A stretch of DNA of 64,000 nucleotides, taken from the NCBI RefSeq assembly GCF_000236805.1, contig NZ_AGFX01000041.1, positions 434,001-498,000 on the forward strand, written 5' to 3'. Position 1 is the stretch's first letter; each line of letters begins with the position of its first letter. This DNA comes from Paenibacillus peoriae KCTC 3763 (GTDB lineage Bacteria; Bacillota; Bacilli; Paenibacillales; Paenibacillaceae). A program made the translations under genes and the position numbers. Positions 43,068 to 51,851 of the stretch are shown one piece after another. The notes below the pieces were generated by a model, which saw nothing but the letters and a program-made list of their open reading frames with translations, searched no databases and was not told the DNA's origin.

Positions 43068-44354
43068 TTATTCATGCTTCAGTCCCAATGCCTGAAGCAT
43101 GGTTCCAAACTTGGCTGCTGTTTCCGCCAGTTCGTCTTCCGGGTTTGAAGTCGCCACAATGCCTGCCCCTGCAAACAAACGCAAGGAATGCTTTGCAGCT
43201 TCTGCACAACGGATCGTAATCACCCATTCTCCATCTCCCGCTGCATCACACCATCCAACAATCCCCGTGTAAAAGCCCCGATCAAACGATTCGATATCTC
43301 GGATAACCTTTTTGGCCTGCTCTGTAGGCGAACCGCATACGGCTGGCGTAGGATGCAGCGCCAGGGCAACGGCCAGAGATGAAACCGACAAATCCGCCAA
43401 TTCTCCCGTAATTTCAGTCGAAAGATGCCACATCGTCTCTGTTTGTATCAGCGAAGGCTCCTGCGGCACATCCAGTCTCCGGCATAGCGGTCTGAGCGCC
43501 AAGGCCACCGCTTCGACAACTACCGCGTGCTCATGCCGGTCCTTGACCGATTCCAGCAATGCCGCAGCCCGTAGCTTATCTTCGACAGGATCATCACTGC
43601 GAGGTGCAGAGCCAGCCAGCGGATTAACCGTCAGATGCAGTCCCTCTCGGGAAACGAGCAGCTCGGGGCTGGCTCCAATCAGCGTTCGCTGTTCCACACT
43701 GACATCAGCCTTGTCCGAACCTGCTTCCACCGCCTCCAAAGGAGGTAAATCAACAGCGAAGGTATAGCCCTTGGTATTATGTCTGGCTAAATTATGCAAA
43801 TAGCTTGGAACGTCTACTTGTTCCGAAGTATCCAGCTGCAGCGTTCTGGACAGCACGATTTTGTTCAGCTCCCCGGACGCAATATGTTCCAGAGCCCGTT
43901 CCACCCCCTGTACAAACTGCAACGGTTCGGGTACGGAACGAATACCGTAGTCCGGAGCCTGCCCAAGCTTTGTCGGGTTCACGCTGCTGGCAGCATTCGC
44001 TGAATCGGCAGCTTTCCCATTCCCGGAGTGCCAATCCGTAGAGTCAGAATGAAGCGGTCCCGCCCATCGAGTCTCTGCCGGAACCAAAAGCTGTGCAGCC
44101 CGTGAAGCATCAAAGGGAATAGCTCCCACCACAATCGGATGTCCACCGTGGGACTGACGCACACTCTCGAGCAGCGTGGCTACACGCTCGGCCAATCCAC
44201 CCTCCGTATCGCTTGCCTCCCCATGCGGCAATGCCCCCAACGTACCTTGGGCCAGTAAAGTCCGGGTGGGTGACGCAAAAAAGAAAGACGAGCCCGGCTT
44301 GTAATCTTTTAGCAACTGAGTCGCTTGCACTTCAAGCGCAGTATTGGATTTCAT
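43068..44354 (-). CDS. dhbC: DhbC, isochorismate synthase
   Basis: 428 residues of the MenF/EntC/DhbC chorismate-binding family. The core (about 150-425) has KIVLSRTLQLD, RTLIGASPELLVSREG, HPTPAVCGSPTEQA and FDRGFYTGIVGWCDAAGDGE with the family's metal-binding Glu residues. It turns chorismate into isochorismate, the first step of DHB synthesis. ATG 44354 follows AGGAGG. It follows dhbA by 77 bases. Confidence 0.95.
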   Translation of the reverse strand: MKSNTALEVQATQLLKDYKPGSSFFFASPTRTLLAQGTLGALPHGEASDTEGGLAERVATLLESVRQSHGGHPIVVGAIPFDASRAAQLLVPAETRWAGPLHSDSTDWHSGNGKAADSANAASSVNPTKLGQAPDYGIRSVPEPLQFVQGVERALEHIASGELNKIVLSRTLQLDTSEQVDVPSYLHNLARHNTKGYTFAVDLPPLEAVEAGSDKADVSVEQRTLIGASPELLVSREGLHLTVNPLAGSAPRSDDPVEDKLRAAALLESVKDRHEHAVVVEAVALALRPLCRRLDVPQEPSLIQTETMWHLSTEITGELADLSVSSLAVALALHPTPAVCGSPTEQAKKVIRDIESFDRGFYTGIVGWCDAAGDGEWVITIRCAEAAKHSLRLFAGAGIVATSNPEDELAETAAKFGTMLQALGLKHE

Positions 44355-44431
44355 ACGTTATTGCCTCCTAGTCCATTGTTTTCTGTCACGATTGCCATCA
44401 CTTATTTCCATATAAAACTGCTACATTCCAC

Positions 44432-45217
44432 TCAGACACCTAACGTAGCGCCGCCATCAATGCGCAAATCATGCATCGTTATATGGCGTGACTTGTCCGA
44501 AGCAAGAAAAACAACAGCATCCGCGATATCTGCCGGATCAGCCAGTCTTTGCAGTGGAATGCCAACCTTGTAAGCGTTTGGCGATCCGTCAATAGCCGCT
44601 TGTGCGCCACTTTCGTCAGACCACAGCGACCGCTGCATTTCTGTCTCCGTAGAGCCTGGAGACACCACATTACAGCGAATATGATGGCAGGCAACCTCCA
44701 ATCCCAAGCATTTGGTAAACATCGCCGAAGCGGCCTTTGAAGCTGCATAAGCTGCCATATACATACGTGGTACAGCTCCCGCATTGGAGCCGACCGTGAC
44801 AATCGAGCCCGATTTGCGAGGAATCATATGCTTCACCACAGCCCTGGATATGTAAAAGACACCGTTTGTGTTTACAGCAAACGTTTCCGTCCAGTCGCTG
44901 TCACGGAGCGTGTCTACTTGCCCGATTCGCAGCACACCCGCAACATTCACCAAAATGCCGACTGGCCCGAGATGGTGCTCAATCTGTTCCACCGTCTCAT
45001 CGACAGCCGCACGATGGCTGACATCCAAGGGAAATGCCGTTGCACGATAGCCGTCATGCACCAGCTCTTCCACCAGCCTGCTCACACCTGCTGCGTTCTG
45101 GTCTACAGCGGCAATGATTGCTCCCAGTTCGGCCAGAGAACGCGCCACAGCAGCACCGATGCCTTGGGCAGCACCTGTAACCAGAGCTACCTTCCCCTGT
45201 ATTCCGTCATCACTCAT
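44432..45217 (-). CDS. dhbA: DhbA, 2,3-dihydro-2,3-dihydroxybenzoate dehydrogenase
   Basis: 261 residues, exactly the length of B. subtilis DhbA. Short-chain dehydrogenase signature [12 protein letters not shown] (NAD site) and catalytic Tyr-Lys in YAASKAAS. Ends with GGATLGV. It oxidises dihydro-DHB to 2,3-dihydroxybenzoate. ATG 45217 is preceded by GGGTGG; an upstream ATG frame to 45286 adds 23 residues of poor quality and overlaps the promoter area. First gene after the Fur box. Confidence 0.95.
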   Translation of the reverse strand: MSDDGIQGKVALVTGAAQGIGAAVARSLAELGAIIAAVDQNAAGVSRLVEELVHDGYRATAFPLDVSHRAAVDETVEQIEHHLGPVGILVNVAGVLRIGQVDTLRDSDWTETFAVNTNGVFYISRAVVKHMIPRKSGSIVTVGSNAGAVPRMYMAAYAASKAASAMFTKCLGLEVACHHIRCNVVSPGSTETEMQRSLWSDESGAQAAIDGSPNAYKVGIPLQRLADPADIADAVVFLASDKSRHITMHDLRIDGGATLGV

Positions 45218-45312
45218 GTTCATTCCACCCTTTCCAGCAAAATCAAAAACTGCAGCTATATGCCCAATTTCTGCTGTAACCATCATTCATTTTGAATTTG
45301 AAACATTAATAA

Positions 45313-45327
45313 TGATAATCATTATCA
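45313..45327. promoter_or_regulatory. Fur box of the dhb operon
   Basis: TGATAATCATTATCA is a perfect 7-1-7 palindrome, inside TTAATAATGATAATCATTATCAATT. It lies about 95 bases upstream of the dhbA start and should repress the operon in iron-replete cells. Confidence 0.93.
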
Positions 45328-45430
45328 ATTGCAAGTTACAAAATATGATAACTAAACCATCAATTACAGTCAATGTTGATAATCGTATATTTTAGTCCAT
45401 ATTTATACATTTAAGCGGATTATCAATTTA

Positions 45431-45470
45431 AAAAACCCTCTCCTGGTAGCATCGGAGAAGGTTTTTGGAT
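45431..45470. terminator. Terminator between besA and the dhb promoter
   Basis: AAACCCTCTCC and GGAGAAGGTTT pair around a 9-10 base loop with T-runs on both strands, so it may act in both directions. On the minus strand it ends the feuABC-besA transcript. Confidence 0.8.
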
Positions 45471-45533
45471 TTTATCCCTTTATTTACTCTATATTCCTTT
45501 AAATATCTTCGTTTTTTGGTCTTTTTTATCTAT

Positions 45534-46385
45534 TTAGTGACAAATCGAAGCAAAACGAACGGCTCTGCTCACCAGTATCGGTAACACGGATATATGGCCT
45601 TCATCTGCAAATTCACGGAATTCGACATGCAATCCCGAATCCTTCACATTTGTTAAACGCTCAGCAAGCTCCTTGGCCTTTTCCTGCATACCACTCGAAT
45701 GGCCTGCTTCCAACTCACCCACCCCAATTAACAGCCTTTTGTTCTGCTGCTTCTGAGCTGTGGAGGCTGCAAAGTTTTTCTCTTCCTCCATAAGGACACT
45801 CCCGCCCCAGTGAATAGAGGGACTTCCCGCTATATAAACCTGATAAGAGTCGGGGCTTGTAAACAGGGTGTGTAATACAAACAATCCTCCTAACGAATGA
45901 CCGAATATCGCCTGCCTGCTACGGTCAATCTGGAAATCACGCTCCATCTCAGGCTTCAGCTCATTTTCAATAAACGACTGGAAATCCTCGGCTCCCCCGC
46001 TTTCATTAAGTGCTTCTCCGTTGGGTCCTACAGGAAGCTCTACTTCCGTCCCTGGCAATGTAAGATCGTAAAATCGAGAAGGATGGAACGGAGACTCAGT
46101 CGGGTAGCCTATACCAATAATTATAGCCGGGACAACGCCCGTTTTATCAGGCCGTCTGCCCTGAACACGCACCGCTTCCACCATTGTTCCGAACACAGAA
46201 TTAGCATCCAGTACATATATAACCGGATAACCTGATGCCGGAGGTTCCTCAGAAGGAATAGCTATAAAAATATGATATTCACGGTTTGCAATGCGTGAGC
46301 GCATCACTCGATGCTGGCTGCGGGGAATGTACACAAGTGCGTCAGCATCGCTAGAACCATGACTTCGAACAAATTGGTTTTTGAT
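45534..46385 (-). CDS. besA: BesA-like bacillibactin trilactone hydrolase, probable ATC start
   Basis: Alpha/beta hydrolase of the Fes/IroE/BesA esterase family. Nucleophile elbow FGHSLGG has Ser147 (counting from the GTG at 46334), and DEGHISVL near the end supplies the catalytic His. Conventional calling starts at GTG 46334, but the only good binding site (AAAAGGAGG) lies upstream, and eight bases after it the in-frame codon at 46383-46385 is ATC, giving a 17-residue longer N-terminus KNQFVRSHGSSDADAL. It opens ferric bacillibactin to release iron. Last gene of the feu operon. Confidence 0.88.
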   Translation of the reverse strand: MKNQFVRSHGSSDADALVYIPRSQHRVMRSRIANREYHIFIAIPSEEPPASGYPVIYVLDANSVFGTMVEAVRVQGRRPDKTGVVPAIIIGIGYPTESPFHPSRFYDLTLPGTEVELPVGPNGEALNESGGAEDFQSFIENELKPEMERDFQIDRSRQAIFGHSLGGLFVLHTLFTSPDSYQVYIAGSPSIHWGGSVLMEEEKNFAASTAQKQQNKRLLIGVGELEAGHSSGMQEKAKELAERLTNVKDSGLHVEFREFADEGHISVLPILVSRAVRFASICH

Positions 46386-46424
46386 GGGGATAACCTCCTT
46401 TTGGAGCCTTAACCCAAAATTGGA

Positions 46425-47447
46425 TCAGGCCGTTTTTTTCATAAGCAAGACTACAAAATAAGGGACTCCGATCACCGCAATAATCAGCCCAACGGGAATT
46501 TCCGCAGGTGCAACCACCGTTTTGGCAACAAAATCAGATAATAGTACCAGCACCATCCCCACCATACCGCATACGGGAATGACATGACGATGATGAAGTC
46601 CAACCAGCCTTCTGGCAATATGAGGGGATAATAAGCCTACAAAGCCAATTCCCCCCGAAACAGACACACAGGCACTAACCAGTCCAATGCTGGACAGCAG
46701 GAGAATGGACTTTTCCCTTTCGGTCGCAACACCGAGGCTTTGGGCCGTATTTTCATGCAATTGAAATAGATCCAGAACATACGACTTTAGCCAAATGATG
46801 GGGACTAATATGACCAGCCAAGGAATGACGGCGGCAACCAGCTTCCAGTCAGCACTCCAAATGCTTCCAGACATCCATACTGTCGCCATTTCAAAATCCG
46901 TGGCTTTCATCTTCAGCGACAGATACAAGGTCAAGGCACCGAAGCCGGAGCCAATCGCGATGCCCACGAGAAGCAGACGCTGCGGATCAAGACGTCCTGC
47001 TTTCCAGGCAAATAAATAGATTAGCAGCGCAGCCATCAAACCTCCAACCAAGCCAAAAAAAGGCATAGCCAGTGCTGTAGTCCAGCCCGTTGTCTCCATT
47101 TGTCCTTGGTAAAAGAACATGAATATAACGATGGCCGCCCCCGCACCTGCATTTATGCCTAAAATACCGGGATCGGCCAAGCCGTTCCGTGTAACCCCCT
47201 GTACCGCTGCTCCAGCAATCCCAAGCCCCAAACCGACCAAAGCCGCAATCACAATACGCGGCAGTCGAAAATCAAAAATAACCAAATCCATCTGTGGAGT
47301 AGGATTGATACGGAACAACGTCTCAACCACTTCCTGAAGAGTCATGTCGTACTCTCCATGGGTCAAGCTAATATAGGCGGCCGCTAAAATGAGCACAGCT
47401 CCGCCTGTCAGAACGAGCCCCAACCGCATCGTACTGATTTTACGCAT
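46425..47447 (-). CDS. feuC: Ferric-bacillibactin ABC permease, FeuC-like
   Basis: 340 residues of the FecCD permease family with nine to ten hydrophobic helices; GLGLGIAGAAVQGVTRNGLA and SPHIARRLVGLHHRHVIPVC are FecCD signatures, the latter around the EAA-type coupling helix region. It forms the channel with FeuB. It overlaps the feuB end by 8 bases. The ATPase is missing from this cluster, as in B. subtilis where YusV is encoded elsewhere. Confidence 0.9.
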   Translation of the reverse strand: MRKISTMRLGLVLTGGAVLILAAAYISLTHGEYDMTLQEVVETLFRINPTPQMDLVIFDFRLPRIVIAALVGLGLGIAGAAVQGVTRNGLADPGILGINAGAGAAIVIFMFFYQGQMETTGWTTALAMPFFGLVGGLMAALLIYLFAWKAGRLDPQRLLLVGIAIGSGFGALTLYLSLKMKATDFEMATVWMSGSIWSADWKLVAAVIPWLVILVPIIWLKSYVLDLFQLHENTAQSLGVATEREKSILLLSSIGLVSACVSVSGGIGFVGLLSPHIARRLVGLHHRHVIPVCGMVGMVLVLLSDFVAKTVVAPAEIPVGLIIAVIGVPYFVVLLMKKTA

Positions 47448-48447
47448 GCTCTCCCCCTCCTTTTCTGCGTATTAAATACAGAAAGAATGGGATGCCAATG
47501 ACCGAGGTAACCACACCAATGGGCGTTTCAAACGGATAGTTAAGAAAACGGCTCAACACATCAGACATGCCCAAAAAAACGCCACCGATCAAGCCAGAGC
47601 ATGGAATGACCCACCGATAATCCACTCCAATTACATATCTGGTGATGTGCGGAATCAATAAGCCCACAAAAGCAATTTTTCCTGCCAACGCTACAGAAAC
47701 GCCCGTCAGCAATGCAACGCAGAGCATGGCCCCCAGCTTGATTGGCAGTGTCCGTTGTCCCAAGCCTGTGGCGACTTCGTCGCCCAGCGACAGCAGTGTA
47801 ATAGGCTTTGCTAGCAGCATCGCCCCCACAATTCCCACAATGGCAAAAGGAATGGACAATTGAATAAGTCCGGGGTCCATTTGGTGCAGACGGGCATTAA
47901 ACCAGAAGCTTACATTTTGCGATACATTAAAATAAATGGAAAGAATGGCCGACAGGCTACTTAAAAACGTGCCGATAATCGTTCCTAGAATAGCCATGCG
48001 AACAGGAGCAAGGCCACCGGGAATCATCCAGGCCAAGCCAAATACAACAGCCACCCCCAGAGCCGATCCTACAAAAGAACTGCCGATCAGGCCCATGGAC
48101 GTGGAGTTGGGTGCCAAAATCATCATCAGGGTAATCACAAACGCGGCCCCATCCGACACGCCCATAATTGAGGGAGAAGCCAGAAAGTTTCGCGTCATGC
48201 CTTGCATAATGGCTCCTGAAATAGCGAGAAAAGCACCAATCAATATAGAGCCGACTGCCCTGGGCAGACGCGAGCTTAAAACAACCTGATGATCCACATT
48301 TCCGGCATCAAAATGGAAAAAGGCAGCAATTATCGTCTCCCATCCTATCGTTTTAGCTCCATACATCACAGAAAGCAGCACCGTTAAAACGATAAACAAG
48401 GGGGCAATGAAGATTAAAAGGTAAGGAGAAACCAGCTTTTTTCCCAT
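47440..48447 (-). CDS. feuB: Ferric-bacillibactin ABC permease, FeuB-like
   Basis: 335 residues, FecCD family, about nine hydrophobic helices. IGAFLAISGAIMQGMTRNFL and IPHITRYVIGVDYRWVIPCS are the matching family signatures. It follows feuA by 10 bases and overlaps feuC by 8, so all three are translationally linked. It imports ferric bacillibactin handed over by FeuA. Confidence 0.92.
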   Translation of the reverse strand: MGKKLVSPYLLIFIAPLFIVLTVLLSVMYGAKTIGWETIIAAFFHFDAGNVDHQVVLSSRLPRAVGSILIGAFLAISGAIMQGMTRNFLASPSIMGVSDGAAFVITLMMILAPNSTSMGLIGSSFVGSALGVAVVFGLAWMIPGGLAPVRMAILGTIIGTFLSSLSAILSIYFNVSQNVSFWFNARLHQMDPGLIQLSIPFAIVGIVGAMLLAKPITLLSLGDEVATGLGQRTLPIKLGAMLCVALLTGVSVALAGKIAFVGLLIPHITRYVIGVDYRWVIPCSGLIGGVFLGMSDVLSRFLNYPFETPIGVVTSVIGIPFFLYLIRRKGGGEHA

Positions 48448-48457
48448 GTTCCTTCCT

Positions 48458-49438
48458 TTACTGCGAAAGTCGGTTTACAGCCGCTTCCAAAAAGGCGATT
48501 TTGCTCCATGAGGTGCCGCCCTGAGCATTGGGATCTACAATGTTGACGAATGTTTTTTTATTTTTGACGGCATTCATGCTGTTCCAGATCGGATTCTTTT
48601 CAAGATCAGCCAAGGCCTGCGGCTGATCCTTGTTTTCTCCTTCTGGAAACTGCACGAAAAGATAATCCGGATTCATATCAGCCAATTTCTCCAGGGAAAC
48701 CGCCTCTTGAGCCTTTACTCCATCTAACTCCTGCGGCACCTTGGCCCCCAAATCGGCATACAGCGAAGGATTGAAATACACATTAGCAGGATATACATAC
48801 AGATTGCCTGTACGAATCCGCACCATCAGCACCTTTTTGTTTTCCCATACGGGTTTGAGCTTTTGTTTTGCCGCTTCCATGTCCTGCTTGTATTTGTTTA
48901 ATAATGTCTGTGCCTGCGCCTCTTTGCCTGTAAGCTGCCCCATCATTAACAGGTTCGCTTCCCAGTTCGTTGAAATATGGGACACGGGAATCAATGTAGC
49001 AACCTTACCCAGTTGTTCTGCCACCGCTGGCCGAAATTTGGAGCTGCCCAGAATTACATCTGCCTTCAGCTTCAGAATCGTTTCGGCACTAGGCTGCATC
49101 CGGTCTCCTACATCAGTGGCTCCTTCCATCGCTTTTGCCATATATTCAGGGAACTTTCCTCCCGAAGTAACTGCCCCGACCGGCTTAACTCCCAGAACAG
49201 CCGCATCTTCCATCGCTTCCAGACTAGCTACAACAATATGATCCGTCTTGGCCAGCTTGTACGTCTTATCCAGATATGTAATCGTCTTGGCACTCTCTCC
49301 ATTGGAAACGGATGTCTGCGCCGCTGCATGTGTATTGGCCTTGGCCGAACTATTCCCCTCCTGCTCCTTCCCAGCACACGCCGTTAGCAGCAAGCTTACT
49401 GATAAAAAAGTACATCCCCATACTGCAAATTTCTTCAT
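48458..49438 (-). CDS. feuA: Ferric-bacillibactin binding lipoprotein, FeuA
   Basis: 326 residues. Lipobox LLLTAC makes Cys21 the lipidation site. The body follows FeuA closely: EAMEDAAVLGVKPVGAVTSG, KFPEYMAKAM, ILGSSKFRPAV, IPVSHISTNWEANL, GQLTGKEAQA, IRTGNLYVYPANVYFNPSLY, NPDYLFVQFPEGENKDQPQA and VNIVDPNAQGGTSWSK all have obvious counterparts in B. subtilis FeuA. It captures ferric bacillibactin outside the membrane. First gene behind the Fur box. Confidence 0.93.
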   Translation of the reverse strand: MKKFAVWGCTFLSVSLLLTACAGKEQEGNSSAKANTHAAAQTSVSNGESAKTITYLDKTYKLAKTDHIVVASLEAMEDAAVLGVKPVGAVTSGGKFPEYMAKAMEGATDVGDRMQPSAETILKLKADVILGSSKFRPAVAEQLGKVATLIPVSHISTNWEANLLMMGQLTGKEAQAQTLLNKYKQDMEAAKQKLKPVWENKKVLMVRIRTGNLYVYPANVYFNPSLYADLGAKVPQELDGVKAQEAVSLEKLADMNPDYLFVQFPEGENKDQPQALADLEKNPIWNSMNAVKNKKTFVNIVDPNAQGGTSWSKIAFLEAAVNRLSQ

Positions 49439-49480
49439 GACCTGAATGGCTCCCCCTCTAAATACTTAAAATTATAGATA

Positions 49481-49514
49481 TTGATTATCATTATCAATGA
49501 TAACTATTATCAAT
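49481..49514. promoter_or_regulatory. Fur box cluster of the feu operon
   Basis: TTGATTATCATTATCAATGA and then TAACTATTATCAAT contain several overlapping TGATAAT/ATTATCA half sites, 45-75 bases upstream of feuA. Overlapping half sites suggest two Fur dimers. Confidence 0.88.
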
Positions 49515-49599
49515 ACTAGAAGAGAAATCATTGCATTGCAATACTTTTTTTCTAAATTTTCTCAGCTATGAGCTTTCGCACCTATTATGAGCGTTTCAT

Positions 49600-50292
49600 C
49601 TAGGTAGTACTATCCCTGTCCTTCCTCTCGATATCATCCACATTCCATTCCCTGTAAAATTGCTCCAGATACATCTCCATCCATTGATGCCGGATCACCG
49701 CCAGTTGTTTGCCATAGGCCGTATTCATTAAATCCTTGAGCTTCAACAGCTTTTCGTAAAAATGGTAGATGGCGCTTTTGCCTGCGGCACGATAATCGTG
49801 CTGTGAAAAATCTTTATCCGGGTGATGCATCATAGTGCCTTTTGAGCCTGCATACATAAAGGTTCTTGCAATACCGATCGCTCCAAGTGCATCCAGCCGG
49901 TCTGCATCCTGTACAACCTGGCCCTCCAGCGTCTCCATAGGCGGATTTTTGCCACCATTGTAGGACATCGTAGCAATAATGGTCATCACATGTGTAATCA
50001 CATCCGGGTCACTTACATGCAGACGCAGCCACTGCTCCACTTTATCCAGCCCCGCTTGTTTGGAATCATTTAATTTTTCGTCCGCCACATCGTGCAGCAG
50101 GGCAGCCAGTTCACAAATAAACAAATCTGCGCCCTCTTGGGCAGCAATTTCAAGAGACAGCTTTCTCACCCGGTCAATATGAAACCAATCGTGACCACTG
50201 TGATCATGCTCCAACTGCTGCTGTACAAAGGGCTCTGCCTTTTCAATCATATTTGCCAACATCGCTTGCTGTTGCTCCGTTTTCTTTTCCAT
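49600..50292 (-). CDS. HD-domain phosphohydrolase, YedJ-like
   Basis: 230 residues. His-Asp pairs of the HD superfamily: HDHSGHDWFHIDRV near residues 34-47, then ELAALLHDVADEK (HD dyad) near 60-75, and later DADRLDALGAIGIAR, the YedJ/YpgQ-type signature. Such enzymes hydrolyse nucleotides or related phosphates. Not part of the iron operons by sequence signals; no Fur box. Confidence 0.85.
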   Translation of the reverse strand: MEKKTEQQQAMLANMIEKAEPFVQQQLEHDHSGHDWFHIDRVRKLSLEIAAQEGADLFICELAALLHDVADEKLNDSKQAGLDKVEQWLRLHVSDPDVITHVMTIIATMSYNGGKNPPMETLEGQVVQDADRLDALGAIGIARTFMYAGSKGTMMHHPDKDFSQHDYRAAGKSAIYHFYEKLLKLKDLMNTAYGKQLAVIRHQWMEMYLEQFYREWNVDDIERKDRDSTT

Positions 50293-50500
50293 AAGTCACC
50301 TTTCAATCCCGCTTCTGCCTCTCATGGCAGGCTGGTTTCATTTTTTTAATGCCTTCTCATTTGCTTACTGCTATCCAATTGCTTATTCCTCGACTTGCGC
50401 CATCCACTCGATGCCCTCAGTAAGCTCTTGCTCACCCATCATTTTATTCTATATTGTGGATGGCATCCAATCTTTGTGATGCGGAAGTGAATGCCATATA

Positions 50501-50546
50501 CAAAAGAGCCTCCAGAACCATATCTAATGGCTCTGAAAGCTCCTTT
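50501..50546 (-). terminator. Terminator after the YcgT-like gene
   Basis: On the minus strand GGAGCTTTCAGAGCC and GGTTCTGGAGGCTC pair imperfectly, followed by TTTTGTATAT. It lies about 40 bases past the stop at 50587. The remaining 50293-50500 shows nothing else. Confidence 0.6.
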
Positions 50547-50586
50547 ATGTTCTACTGGTTTTTGTATTCAACCTATTTTACGCTAT

Positions 50587-51621
50587 CTACTCCAGTACAC
50601 CCAACTCACGGTTCTTTTCCTTGAAACGGCTGTTGTGGGAGGATACATAAGCCGCCTTGTCGGCTGAAGGGTCGATGTACAGCTTGGCGCTGTTCAATGC
50701 GAGAGCAGCATCCGTGAACGTACCTGCAATCAGATACAGCTTGCTTCCATACTCGACAAAGTCACCAGCGGCGAATATTCCCGGTATATTCGTTTCCAGC
50801 TTTTCACTCACCCGGGCATGCCACTCTCCCATATCCAGTCCCCAATCGCGAAGCGGGCCGAAGTCGGATTTCAGACCATGATTTACGATCACCGCATCGA
50901 CATTCAGTATCTGGGTTTCACCCGTCTCTACATGACTGATCGTCACCTGTTCTATCGTCTCTCCGTTATTGCTATGTAGCTGGCTTACCGTATAAGGTGT
51001 GAGAACTCGGATCGAGGACGCTTTCATGCGAGCTACATTTTTTTCATGTCCGCCAAAATGGTCCCGCCGATGGACGACAGTTACACTCGCCGCAATAGAT
51101 TCCAGCGCATTCGCCCAATCCACCGCCGAATCGCCTCCACCGGAAATCAGGACATGCTTGCCCTGGAACGGCTCCAGTTCTTGCACGGTATAATGTAGAT
51201 TCGTAACCTCGTAGCGGTCAGCACCTTCAATCTCCAGCTTGGCCATTTTGAGAATGCCATAGCCTACTGCCAATACAACGGTGCGAGTCCAATGCTGCTC
51301 CCCTGTTGCAGAGGTCAGCAGGAAGGTTCCATCGTCCTGCCGATCCAGGCCTGTGATCTGCTGTCCTAGCACAATCGTGGGCTCGAACGTTCGCGCTTGC
51401 TGCTCGAGTTGATCGATAAGCTTTTCACATAAAATCGGGGTAACCCCTCCAACATCCCAAATCATCTTCTCCGGGTAGATGCGCATCCGTCCACCCAGTT
51501 CATGCTTGGCTTCGATCAGCTTGGTTTTCATATCTCTCATTCCGCTGTAAAATGCGGTATACATACCGGCAGGACCTCCGCCGATGATCGTTACGTCATA
51601 TAATTCCAAGGACTCTGTCAC
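50587..51621 (-). CDS. ycgT: Ferredoxin/flavodoxin-NADP reductase, YumC/YcgT type
   Basis: 344 residues. FAD motif [17 protein letters not shown] near residue 10; NADPH motif [18 protein letters not shown] near 160; second FAD motif [20 protein letters not shown] near 285. No CxxC, so it is not a thioredoxin reductase, and the family (thioredoxin-reductase-like ferredoxin reductases) reduces ferredoxin or flavodoxin with NADPH. A perfect Fur box upstream parallels iron-regulated ycgT of B. subtilis, and a role in reductive iron release or iron-sulfur supply is plausible. Confidence 0.88.
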   Translation of the reverse strand: MTESLELYDVTIIGGGPAGMYTAFYSGMRDMKTKLIEAKHELGGRMRIYPEKMIWDVGGVTPILCEKLIDQLEQQARTFEPTIVLGQQITGLDRQDDGTFLLTSATGEQHWTRTVVLAVGYGILKMAKLEIEGADRYEVTNLHYTVQELEPFQGKHVLISGGGDSAVDWANALESIAASVTVVHRRDHFGGHEKNVARMKASSIRVLTPYTVSQLHSNNGETIEQVTISHVETGETQILNVDAVIVNHGLKSDFGPLRDWGLDMGEWHARVSEKLETNIPGIFAAGDFVEYGSKLYLIAGTFTDAALALNSAKLYIDPSADKAAYVSSHNSRFKEKNRELGVLE

Positions 51622-51669
51622 TCTGCAACTCTCCCAACCTTAACGTAATATGTCTGCTTCTATTATAAG

Positions 51670-51684
51670 TGATAATAATTATCA
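51670..51684. promoter_or_regulatory. Fur box of the YcgT-like gene
   Basis: TGATAATAATTATCA is a perfect 7-1-7 palindrome, followed by ATATCAATTA. It lies about 50 bases upstream of the start at 51621. Confidence 0.92.
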
Positions 51685-51796
51685 ATATCAATTAAGAAAT
51701 AAACACATGACTTTTACAGCTCGATCCAGGCCCACAACTTTATCAAATATTGATCATACATTCTGTGTTTGGAGATGAAATTTTAGCATAATTAAA

Positions 51797-51830
51797 TAAC
51801 CCGTCAGGTCGGTGCCTGACAGGTTCTGTT
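51797..51830 (-). terminator. Terminator after the cytolysin gene
   Basis: On the minus strand CCTGTCAGG and CCTGACGGG pair around CACCGA and are followed by TTATTTAATT. It lies about 25 bases past the stop at 51852. Confidence 0.75.
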
Positions 51831-51851
51831 TACACGTAAACGGGGACTCTG

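Noticed and set aside
43312-43767. Long plus-strand open frame opposite dhbC
   Set aside because: Antisense to the conserved chorismate-binding domain; no binding site and no recognisable protein.
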